NCBI GenBank assembly: GCA_958448515.1
Contig: CAUDEF010000024.1
Location: 1 to 27,628, forward strand
Direction of reading: 5' to 3'
Length of the DNA: 27,628 nucleotides
DNA from: an uncultured Phascolarctobacterium sp.
Lineage (GTDB): Bacteria; Bacillota; Negativicutes; Acidaminococcales; Acidaminococcaceae
In this document: positions 1-5,568 of the stretch, piece after piece
Layout: each line of letters opens with the position of its first letter
Numbering within the stretch: the stretch's first letter is position 1
Translations under genes and position numbers: made by a program
Notes under the pieces: model-generated
Seen by the model: the letters and a program-made list of their open reading frames with translations, nothing else
Told to the model about the DNA's origin: nothing
The model's database searches: none

Positions 1-877
1 TAGCGGTGGATACAGGCATCATACCTGCAAACAGGAAGATGGTTACCCAGTCGATGGAAGCATAAGCTTGTTTTTCAGTTAAGCAGCCGGTCAGTACGCA
101 AACGAGAGCGCCGATAACTGCTGCCATTTCCAGGGATACGCCAGGAATACCAATTGCCATTGCGATAACTACCAATGCAAGAATAGCACCAGAGATAGCA
201 ACTTTAGCGCTGGAAGTTTCGTTAGCTTCGATTTCCTGTTCGATTTCCTGATTAGCATCAAGCTCAGCTTTCGGAAGCAGATATTTACCTACAAACATCA
301 TGTAGATCATGCCAGCTACAGAGATAGGAATACCGATCCATGCAAATTCGAAGAAGCCGAAAGTATCTTTCAGACCTGCTGCCTGCATAGCGCCTACTGC
401 GATAATGTTAGGCGGTGTACCTACCATGGTGATGATACCACCCCAACCACAAGCGAATGCCAAAGGCATTAATTGACGGGAAGCAGGAATTTTTGCTGCA
501 GAACAGATACCGAGTGCTACAGGAAGTAAGCAAGCTGCAGTACCAGTGTTGGAAAGAACTGCGGATAAGCAGGTACCAACAAGCATCAAACCAAACATAA
601 GGCTGTTTTCGCCGGTGCCGCACATTTTAACAACGGTGTTACCAATTTTTTGAGCAAGACCGGTGTAGAACATGGAGCCACCTACAACGAACATACCTGC
701 GAACAGTACTACGGTAGAGTTAGACAAACCGGAGAATACCTGTTTTGCAGGAATAAGACCAAGCAGGCCGCATGCAATCGCGCCTGCCATAGCAGTAACT
801 GCGAGAGGTATGAGTTCAGTAACAAATAAAAGTGCAACTACTGCCAACAGAATGAGACATTTTACTGCTGGGGACAT
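1..877 (-). CDS. DASS/SLC13-family dicarboxylate (probable succinate) transporter, 3' end cut by window edge
   Basis: An inner-membrane Na+-coupled anion carrier of the DASS (SLC13/CitT/SdcS) family; the first 292 residues are visible and the frame is still open at base 1. The protein starts MSPAVKCLILLAVVALLFVT and is a run of hydrophobic segments. It carries the family signature Ser-Asn-Thr in SNTGTAACLLP (residues 109-119) and the GTPPN turn (153-157), which in this family build the carboxylate and Na+ sites. A charged cytoplasmic loop rich in Glu lies near residue 205. The ATG at 877 is preceded by GGAGG at 886-890. Family membership is firm. Succinate as substrate is inferred from the neighbouring succinate-to-propionate genes; fumarate, malate or citrate are alternatives. 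It has its own promoter region and is separated from mmdB by a terminator, so it is a separate transcription unit. Confidence 0.88.
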   Translation of the reverse strand, partial: MSPAVKCLILLAVVALLFVTELIPLAVTAMAGAIACGLLGLIPAKQVFSGLSNSTVVLFAGMFVVGGSMFYTGLAQKIGNTVVKMCGTGENSLMFGLMLVGTCLSAVLSNTGTAACLLPVALGICSAAKIPASRQLMPLAFACGWGGIITMVGTPPNIIAVGAMQAAGLKDTFGFFEFAWIGIPISVAGMIYMMFVGKYLLPKAELDANQEIEQEIEANETSSAKVAISGAILALVVIAMAIGIPGVSLEMAAVIGALVCVLTGCLTEKQAYASIDWVTIFLFAGMMPVSTA

Positions 878-1233
878 TTTTAATTCCTCCTTAATATAAT
901 TTATTTATATACAATGCCTGAGCATCATATAACAAACAATATAATATGTAGATTTGAAAGAACAAGCGGATTTTTTTCTCTGTATATTTTATCAATCCGA
1001 TATTCATATTATAGCACTTCTTTAACAAAATAAAAAGTGATATTTTTGTATTTTTTACACTTTAAATGGATATTGTGTTTTTATAGAAAAACATCAATTC
1101 TAATTTTATAGTATTTTTTTTATATGTCTTTTGTATGCGGATTTTTAAATATCATCATTTAACTAAAAATCCTTTTAAAAAGTATACTATACTGATATTT
1201 ACAGGCTATCAGAAGTATTTACACAAATAAATA
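878..1233. other. AT-rich intergenic region between the transporter and mmdB copy 1
   Basis: No credible gene is present. Besides the candidate promoter, it contains a 9-bp inverted repeat GGATTTTTA (1139-1147) / TAAAAATCC (1165-1173). The string GCGGATTTTT occurs twice, near 966 and near 1138. These could be operator or leader-RNA structures for the transporter, but nothing in the sequence decides this. Confidence 0.5.
1008..1051 (-). promoter_or_regulatory. Candidate promoter of the dicarboxylate transporter
   Basis: On the minus strand a perfect TATAAT lies at 1013-1008, predicting a start near 1001 and a leader of about 124 nt. There is no convincing -35 box. An AGTGA half-site (1036-1040 on the plus strand), resembling one arm of a CRP/FNR-type site, falls near -42. 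The leader contains CGGATT at 967-972 facing AATCCG at 995-1000, able to form a hairpin. All of this is pattern matching only. Confidence 0.4.
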
Positions 1234-1261
1234 AGCAGGACACGAAAACTCGTGCCCTGCT
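1234..1261 (-). terminator. Probable terminator of the mmdB copy 1 module
   Basis: A 12-bp stem with one mismatch (AGCAGGACACGA at 1234-1245, TCGTGCCCTGCT at 1250-1261) has a 4-nt loop and sits 17 bp after the mmdB stop. On the minus strand it is followed by TTATTTATTTG, an imperfect U tract. Confidence 0.7.
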
Positions 1262-1278
1262 CAGGGGAGTATTCAAAA

Positions 1279-2409
1279 TTATTTTGCAGGTCCAATCATA
1301 GCCAGCATAGTACCTGCAGCAACTGCAGTACCAATTACGCCTGCAACGTTCGGGCCCATAGCATGCATGAGCAGGAAGTTTGCGGGGTTAGCTTGTTGAC
1401 CAACTTTTTGAGATACACGAGCAGCCATAGGAACTGCGGATACACCTGCAGAACCGATAAGCGGGTTAGTTTTGCCGCCGTCGATCATGCACATGATTTT
1501 ACCGAATACAACACCTGCGAAGGTACCAGCTGCGAAGGCAACGAGGCCGAGGCAGATGATGAGGATGGTTTGATAGTTCAGGAAAGATTCAGCTTTCATG
1601 GTCAAACCAGTACCGGTTGCCAGCATGATGGTTACGATGTTCATTAAAGCGTTTTGTGCGGTGTCGGAAAGACGATCCAGGCAGCCAGCTTCTTTGAACA
1701 GGTTACCAAGCATTAACATACCGATCAATGCAGTTACAGGAGGTAACAGCAAGGAAATGATAATGGTGGTAGCAATCGGGAATACGATTTTTTCGAAACG
1801 GGATACAGGACGAAGTTGTTCCATAACGATTTTACGGTCAGCCTCAGTAGTGCAGAGTTTCATGATAGGCGGTTGAATCAGCGGAACCAAAGACATGTAG
1901 GAGTATGCAGCTACTGCGATAGCACCTAACAGGTTCGGAGCCATTTTTGCTGCCAGGTAAATAGCGGTCGGGCCGTCAGCACCACCGATGATACCGATAG
2001 CAGATGCTTCTTGTACAGTGAAACCTAACATCATAGCACCAAGCAAGGATACGAATACACCAGCTTGAGCTGCTGCACCTAAAAGCAGAGTTTTAGGGTT
2101 AGCAAGCAAAGGACCGAAGTCAGTCATTGCGCCTACGCCCAAGAAAATGAGCGGAGGGAATACTTCGTGATGAATACCATAGAGAATTACAGACATAACA
2201 CCGGGGGTAGTTTCAAAACCAGTTTTAGGAACGTTTGCCAGTAAGCAACCGAAAGCAATCGGAGAAAGCAGCAAAGGTTCGAAGCCTTTACCAATTGCCA
2301 GGTAAAGAAGAATAATGCCTACTAACATCATAATAGCATTGCCCATGGTAAATGCAGCGAAACCACTGTCATTCCATACGGACTGTAAAGCAACTACAAA
2401 TGCTTCCAT
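1279..2409 (-). CDS. mmdB: Sodium-pumping methylmalonyl-CoA decarboxylase, beta subunit, copy 1
   Basis: The integral-membrane carboxybiotin decarboxylase subunit of the OadB/MmdB/GcdB family: it decarboxylates carboxybiotin on the carrier subunit and moves Na+ out of the cell. The 376 residues are almost all hydrophobic and include the family motif GGADGPTAIY, containing the conserved Asp for Na+ translocation, and the C-terminal NPLIGSAGVSAVPMAARV. The frame extends 9 codons further upstream, but the start at 2409 (MEAFVVAL) matches copy 2 and follows AAGGAGG at 10-nt spacing. It differs from copy 2 at only four residues: L/V and I/C near residues 28-31, and PAK versus AGK at the C-terminus. 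It lies 209 bp after a small MmdD-like gene and has no mmdA or mmdC of its own, so it probably uses the alpha and biotin subunits of the main operon (inference). Confidence 0.93.
   Translation of the reverse strand: MEAFVVALQSVWNDSGFAAFTMGNAIMMLVGIILLYLAIGKGFEPLLLSPIAFGCLLANVPKTGFETTPGVMSVILYGIHHEVFPPLIFLGVGAMTDFGPLLANPKTLLLGAAAQAGVFVSLLGAMMLGFTVQEASAIGIIGGADGPTAIYLAAKMAPNLLGAIAVAAYSYMSLVPLIQPPIMKLCTTEADRKIVMEQLRPVSRFEKIVFPIATTIIISLLLPPVTALIGMLMLGNLFKEAGCLDRLSDTAQNALMNIVTIMLATGTGLTMKAESFLNYQTILIICLGLVAFAAGTFAGVVFGKIMCMIDGGKTNPLIGSAGVSAVPMAARVSQKVGQQANPANFLLMHAMGPNVAGVIGTAVAAGTMLAMIGPAK
1292..2295. repeat. 1,004-bp exact repeat, copy A (inside mmdB copy 1)
   Basis: Read base by base, this segment matches 3490-4493 with no difference seen at a constant offset of 2,198 bp, including all third codon positions. 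Identity stops abruptly: 15 mismatches occur in the adjoining 114 bp of the mmdB 5' end, and 4 mismatches in the 13 bp at the 3' end. This pattern indicates recent gene conversion within an older duplication. Confidence 0.93.
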
Positions 2410-2618
2410 GTGATAAATTTCCTCCTTGTTTCCCAAATAGGGAGATAATATAAGAGCATATTGTCTTGCGACAATAACTATGCTTCATTACCAGAATCTA
2501 TCCTAAATCATTTATTATCGATACAAGGTCTCCCCTTACCCATTTTCAACAATAAGCAATTCAAGCTAAACCATCTAAGCAACGAAGCTGCTTAAAGCAG
2601 ACAAGCTGCTTAAAAACC
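2410..2618. other. Spacer between the small MmdD-like gene and mmdB copy 1
   Basis: A 209-bp gap without a gene. It holds the mmdB copy 1 ribosome site and a 12-bp direct repeat AAGCTGCTTAAA at 2585-2596 and 2603-2614 (18-bp period) just after the small gene's stop. The first repeat can fold locally (CTGCTT against AAGCAG). No internal promoter stands out, so co-transcription of the two genes is likely. Confidence 0.5.
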
Positions 2619-2750
2619 TTAATTAGCTTTAGTTGTTGGATCTACTGCTTTGATCAGTTTGATCAACATACCCAGTGCACCAAGTACTGCAAAAACGATT
2701 ACCATATTAATAGCAGCAATCATCCAAGGATTTGTAGTAACTGCGCCCAC
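2619..2750 (-). CDS. Small OadG/MmdD-like membrane-anchor subunit, 43 aa, GTG start
   Basis: A 43-residue protein starting GAVTTNPWMIAAINMVIVF after the initiator and ending in DPTTKAN. It aligns without gaps to the N-terminus of MmdD in the main operon (GPVTTNPWLIALINMVIVF), keeping the short N-tail, the single transmembrane helix and the DPT boundary. It lacks the Ala/Pro linker and C-terminal domain that in the delta subunit contact the rest of the complex. The GTG at 2750 follows AGAGGTGAGCAAG, a good ribosome site; there is no ATG alternative. Short subunits of this kind are known in sodium-pumping decarboxylases (MmdE of Veillonella is a 55-residue example, although that one is described as resembling the other end of MmdD). 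A role as an anchor paired with MmdB copy 1 is inferred. Confidence 0.85.
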   Translation of the reverse strand: MGAVTTNPWMIAAINMVIVFAVLGALGMLIKLIKAVDPTTKAN

Positions 2751-2808
2751 CTTGCTCACCTCTTTCTAAAGCATTAAGATAAGTAACTCTGTTTTCTTAT
2801 CTTTGCTT

Positions 2809-2851
2809 ATTATAAATTCACTTTAGTGTATATTCTGTTGCATAGGTCACA
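2809..2851 (-). promoter_or_regulatory. Promoter of the mmdB copy 1 module with CRP/FNR-like site at -41.5
   Basis: On the minus strand a perfect TATAAT lies at 2814-2809, giving a start near 2802 and a 52-nt leader before the GTG. There is no -35 box. Instead TGTTGCATAGGTCACA (plus strand 2836-2851) is centred at -41.5. It has the CRP/FNR-superfamily layout of two 5-bp arms separated by 6 bp, with one perfect arm (TCACA). A second element, GTTACACTATTTAC, lies upstream at 2870-2883. The activator is unknown; class II-type activation is inferred from position. Confidence 0.55.
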
Positions 2852-2941
2852 TTTTTTTCTTTTGCTTTAGTTACACTATTTACTTTATTCTTACAAAAAG
2901 TTCATTTATTTTTTTCATATTTTACTTATTTTTTTAATTAT

Positions 2942-3022
2942 CTGGTAGTAAAATTAATATATAAGGGCTGTAAACCCAGCAGTAATCAGTGTTTGCGGAT
3001 TCACCGATTTTATTTTTACCAG
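2942..3022. other. Potentially structured segment between the divergent promoters
   Basis: CTGGTA at 2942-2947 is complementary to TACCAG at 3017-3022, with flanking A/T-rich strings that extend the pairing. Inside are two small hairpins (GGG/CCC around CTGTAAA, and CGG/CCG around ATTCA). It lies upstream of both predicted start sites, so if those starts are right it is DNA-level structure, not leader RNA. It did not match any riboswitch class that could be recalled. Confidence 0.3.
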
Positions 3023-3079
3023 TTGTAATTTTTGTTACATAAATTTGTTTATAGTTACAATATTTACTATATTAAAATG

Positions 3080-3121
3080 TGTGACCTGCGCAACAGTTTT
3101 AATTTTATTCTTTGCTAAAAT
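3080..3121 (+). promoter_or_regulatory. Divergent plus-strand promoter with CRP/FNR-like site at -40.5
   Basis: TGTGACCTGCGCAACAG at 3080-3096 is an inverted copy, 15 of 17 bases identical, of the site at 2835-2851. A -10-like TAAAAT follows at 3116-3121, so the predicted start is near 3128 and the site centre is at -40.5, nearly the geometry of the left promoter. GTTACAATATTTAC, nearly the same as the element beside the left site, lies upstream at 3054-3067. No protein gene lies downstream on this strand. Confidence 0.5.
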
Positions 3122-3127
3122 ATCATA

Positions 3128-3264
3128 CGTGAAGCAACACATTTAATATCCTACCAATTTTCAATTTGCGAACATTTAGAATTGGGAGAACGTTGTCGAA
3201 AACAATTGCGAACTTGGTTTTAGGCAACAAAAAATAGCCGACACTTTGTGCCGGCTATTTTTTT
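3128..3264 (+). ncRNA. Candidate small RNA antisense to the mmdB copy 2 ribosome site
   Basis: Predicted from the plus-strand promoter at 3080-3121 to the terminator at 3230-3264, about 135 nt. Bases 3140-3168 repeat the plus-strand sequence at 4605-4633 with one change (A at 3153 for C). Because mmdB is on the minus strand, this RNA segment would base-pair with the mmdB copy 2 mRNA across its GGGAGG site and ATG, 28 of 29 positions. The leader of mmdB copy 1 has a different sequence and would not be bound. The same bases can also be read as a decayed copy of the mmdC-mmdB spacer left by duplication. Transcription is not shown; the call rests on promoter, terminator and complementarity together. 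Confidence 0.42.
3230..3264 (+). terminator. Strong hairpin terminator, usable in both directions
   Basis: A 15-bp stem with one mismatch (left arm 3230-3244, right arm from 3248) and a TTT loop is followed on the plus strand by seven Ts (3258-3264). Six As on the left side make it a possible minus-strand terminator too. There is no plus-strand gene upstream except the proposed small RNA. Confidence 0.75.
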
Positions 3265-3345
3265 ATTCTGTAACAAAGTATAGTGTTGCAAAAACAAAAG
3301 CCTTAAAATAATATGTCATATTTGTGAATAACGCTCAGGAAGCAC

Positions 3346-3370
3346 AAAATGCCCTTCTGGGCGTTTTTTT
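3346..3370 (+). terminator. Second plus-strand terminator
   Basis: AAAATGCCC / GGGCGTTTT forms a 9-bp stem with a TTCT loop and a run of seven Ts ending at 3370. The minus-strand side has only four Us, so it is oriented for plus-strand transcripts. It backs up the 3230-3264 terminator in a stretch with no plus-strand gene. Confidence 0.65.
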
Positions 3371-3436
3371 ACAATAATGCTTATGTTCCCTATTAAACTT
3401 GATAAAAAAGCTCTTATAACGAATTTTAGGGAATAA

Positions 3437-3469
3437 AAAAAGTCGATACCAAAAAAGTATCGACTTTTT
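3437..3469 (-). terminator. Terminator of the succinate-to-propionate operon
   Basis: A perfect 13-bp stem AAAAAGTCGATAC (3437-3449) / GTATCGACTTTTT (3457-3469) with a 7-nt loop lies 8 bp after the mmdB copy 2 stop. The minus-strand transcript ends in a U run. It is symmetrical and could also act on plus-strand transcripts. Confidence 0.85.
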
Positions 3470-3476
3470 AATTTAA

Positions 3477-4607
3477 TTATTTACCAGCGCCAATCATAGC
3501 CAGCATAGTACCTGCAGCAACTGCAGTACCAATTACGCCTGCAACGTTCGGGCCCATAGCATGCATGAGCAGGAAGTTTGCGGGGTTAGCTTGTTGACCA
3601 ACTTTTTGAGATACACGAGCAGCCATAGGAACTGCGGATACACCTGCAGAACCGATAAGCGGGTTAGTTTTGCCGCCGTCGATCATGCACATGATTTTAC
3701 CGAATACAACACCTGCGAAGGTACCAGCTGCGAAGGCAACGAGGCCGAGGCAGATGATGAGGATGGTTTGATAGTTCAGGAAAGATTCAGCTTTCATGGT
3801 CAAACCAGTACCGGTTGCCAGCATGATGGTTACGATGTTCATTAAAGCGTTTTGTGCGGTGTCGGAAAGACGATCCAGGCAGCCAGCTTCTTTGAACAGG
3901 TTACCAAGCATTAACATACCGATCAATGCAGTTACAGGAGGTAACAGCAAGGAAATGATAATGGTGGTAGCAATCGGGAATACGATTTTTTCGAAACGGG
4001 ATACAGGACGAAGTTGTTCCATAACGATTTTACGGTCAGCCTCAGTAGTGCAGAGTTTCATGATAGGCGGTTGAATCAGCGGAACCAAAGACATGTAGGA
4101 GTATGCAGCTACTGCGATAGCACCTAACAGGTTCGGAGCCATTTTTGCTGCCAGGTAAATAGCGGTCGGGCCGTCAGCACCACCGATGATACCGATAGCA
4201 GATGCTTCTTGTACAGTGAAACCTAACATCATAGCACCAAGCAAGGATACGAATACACCAGCTTGAGCTGCTGCACCTAAAAGCAGAGTTTTAGGGTTAG
4301 CAAGCAAAGGACCGAAGTCAGTCATTGCGCCTACGCCCAAGAAAATGAGCGGAGGGAATACTTCGTGATGAATACCATAGAGAATTACAGACATAACACC
4401 GGGGGTAGTTTCAAAACCAGTTTTAGGAACGTTTGCCAGTAAGCAACCGAAAGCAATCGGAGAAAGCAGCAAAGGTTCGAAGCCTTTACCAATAGCAAGA
4501 TAAAGAAGAATGCAACCAACAACCATCATGATTGCATTGCCCATGGTAAATGCAGCGAAACCACTGTCATTCCACACGGATTGTAAAGCAACAACAAATG
4601 CTTCCAT
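3477..4607 (-). CDS. mmdB: Sodium-pumping methylmalonyl-CoA decarboxylase, beta subunit, copy 2 (operon copy)
   Basis: Last gene of the main operon: the membrane subunit that decarboxylates carboxybiotin and exports Na+. It has 376 residues with the GGADGPTAIY motif and multiple transmembrane segments of the OadB/GcdB/MmdB family. The ATG at 4607 follows GGGAGG at 8-nt spacing. Bases 3490-4493 are identical to copy 1; the first 114 coding bases differ at 15 positions but change only two residues. A strong hairpin (4635-4662) sits just before its ribosome site, and a proposed small RNA (3128-3264) is complementary to that site. Being with mmdA, mmdD and mmdC, this is the copy expected in the standard complex. 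Confidence 0.95.
   Translation of the reverse strand: MEAFVVALQSVWNDSGFAAFTMGNAIMMVVGCILLYLAIGKGFEPLLLSPIAFGCLLANVPKTGFETTPGVMSVILYGIHHEVFPPLIFLGVGAMTDFGPLLANPKTLLLGAAAQAGVFVSLLGAMMLGFTVQEASAIGIIGGADGPTAIYLAAKMAPNLLGAIAVAAYSYMSLVPLIQPPIMKLCTTEADRKIVMEQLRPVSRFEKIVFPIATTIIISLLLPPVTALIGMLMLGNLFKEAGCLDRLSDTAQNALMNIVTIMLATGTGLTMKAESFLNYQTILIICLGLVAFAAGTFAGVVFGKIMCMIDGGKTNPLIGSAGVSAVPMAARVSQKVGQQANPANFLLMHAMGPNVAGVIGTAVAAGTMLAMIGAGK
3490..4493. repeat. 1,004-bp exact repeat, copy B (inside mmdB copy 2)
   Basis: Partner of 1292-2295. Boundaries are sharp on both sides, at codons near the ends of the gene, so neither the leader nor the terminator is part of the identical tract. Confidence 0.93.
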
Positions 4608-4634
4608 TTAATATCCTCCCAATTTTCAATTTGT

Positions 4635-4662
4635 GGAAGGCTCCTTGCGAATGGAGCCCTCC
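4635..4662 (-). other. Intercistronic stem-loop between mmdC and mmdB
   Basis: GGAAGGCTCC (4635-4644) faces GGAGCCCTCC (4653-4662): 9 of 10 pairs with an 8-nt loop. In the mRNA it ends a few bases before the mmdB ribosome site and lacks a U tract, so it is more likely an mRNA-stability or translation element than a terminator. Confidence 0.6.
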
Positions 4663-4709
4663 AAGGAACAATAATCAGTTAATCTTGCGAACGAATTAAC
4701 TAATTAGAA

Positions 4710-5105
4710 TTACATAACGATCATAACGTCGCCGGTACCTACGGTTTGACCTACAGATACGCGAACGTCAGAGATGGTGCCGTCAGCCGGAGCCATGATT
4801 TCGTTTTGCATTTTCATAGCTTCGAGGATTAAGAGAACATCGCCAGCTTTAACTGCGTCGCCAGCTTTGCATTTAACTTCAAGAATTTTACCAGGCATTG
4901 GAGCGGAAACAGTTGCGGAACCAGCAGCAACAGGTTTAGCAGCAGGAGCCGGAGCAGCAGCCGGTGCAGGAGCAGCTGCAGGAGCAGGAGCCGGAGCAGC
5001 TTTAGGAGCCGGAGCAGCTTTAGGAGCAGCAACAGCAGCGCCGCCCATTTCTTGAACTTCTACTTCGTATGCAGTACCGTTAACGGTGATAGTATACATT
5101 TTCAT
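4710..5105 (-). CDS. mmdC: Methylmalonyl-CoA decarboxylase biotin carrier (gamma) subunit
   Basis: Carries the carboxyl group on biotin from the carboxyltransferase (MmdA) to the membrane subunit (MmdB). The 131 residues comprise a short N-terminal segment (MKMYTITVNGTAYEVEVQEM), an Ala/Pro-rich flexible linker at about 22-60, and a biotinyl domain at about 64-131 with the biotin attachment motif EAMKM (Lys98) in LEAMKMQNEIMAP. The ATG at 5105 follows AAGGAGG. The linker DNA is highly repetitive (GCAGCTCCGGCTCC-like units), which explains long spurious open frames on the other strand and makes linker length prone to slippage. Confidence 0.95.
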   Translation of the reverse strand: MKMYTITVNGTAYEVEVQEMGGAAVAAPKAAPAPKAAPAPAPAAAPAPAAAPAPAAKPVAAGSATVSAPMPGKILEVKCKAGDAVKAGDVLLILEAMKMQNEIMAPADGTISDVRVSVGQTVGTGDVMIVM

Positions 5106-5162
5106 GGATATGAATCCTCCTTAAAATCTCGTTTTTAATAAATAGTATAATCTTAAATCAGA

Positions 5163-5510
5163 TTAGAAGCATTCTTTACGAACACTGATAGCTTCAACAC
5201 GTGCATTAGCAGTCCAACCAGCATTAGGTACACGACGTACGCAAGCGATTTGGTCTGCACTGCAGCCAGTAGCAGCGATAGCTGCTGCGATAACAGCGAT
5301 GATTTCGTTGTTATCTTGAACAGGTGCAGCCGGAGCTGCAGCAGGAGCAGCTGCCGGAGTAGGAGCTACTGCCGGTTTAGCTGTTTTTTTTTGAGTAGGG
5401 TCGATCATACGGATAATGTTAATCATTACACCGATAGCTGCCAATACGCCAAATACGATGACCATATTGATCAGAGCGATCAACCAAGGATTAGTGGTAA
5501 CAGGACCCAT
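5163..5510 (-). CDS. mmdD: Methylmalonyl-CoA decarboxylase delta subunit (OadG-like)
   Basis: Membrane-anchored assembly subunit that holds the soluble alpha and biotin subunits to MmdB. The 115 residues show a short periplasmic tail, one transmembrane helix (about 10-32, LIALINMVIVFGVLAAIGVM), a basic stop-transfer region, an Ala/Pro linker (about 46-63) and a C-terminal domain rich in hydrophobic residues (NNEIIAVIAAAIAATGCSAD) ending in VRKECF. The ATG at 5510 follows GAGGTG. Its N-terminal 40 residues closely match the separate 43-residue protein at 2619-2750, which is evidently a truncated paralogue. Confidence 0.92.
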   Translation of the reverse strand: MGPVTTNPWLIALINMVIVFGVLAAIGVMINIIRMIDPTQKKTAKPAVAPTPAAAPAAAPAAPVQDNNEIIAVIAAAIAATGCSADQIACVRRVPNAGWTANARVEAISVRKECF

Positions 5511-5568
5511 TTATTTCACCTCATCTTCTAAAATTTTAATTAGGCACTAAGCAATCTTTTGCTTCGAA

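Noticed and set aside
2585..2614. Tandem AAGCTGCTTAAA repeats as a mobile-element or CRISPR remnant.
   Set aside because: Only two 12-bp units are present, with no spacers, target duplication or transposase nearby.
3035..3142. A 35-codon minus-strand frame starting at the ATG of the leader fossil (MCCFTYDILAKNKIK...).
   Set aside because: Its ribosome site is degraded (GGTAGG), it has no recognisable similarity or membrane character, and it runs through the plus-strand promoter elements. It is most likely chance after duplication.
4829..5055. Extra coding frames on both strands across the mmdC linker (poly-Leu and Ala/Gly-rich).
   Set aside because: They are frame shadows of the repetitive Ala/Pro linker codons.
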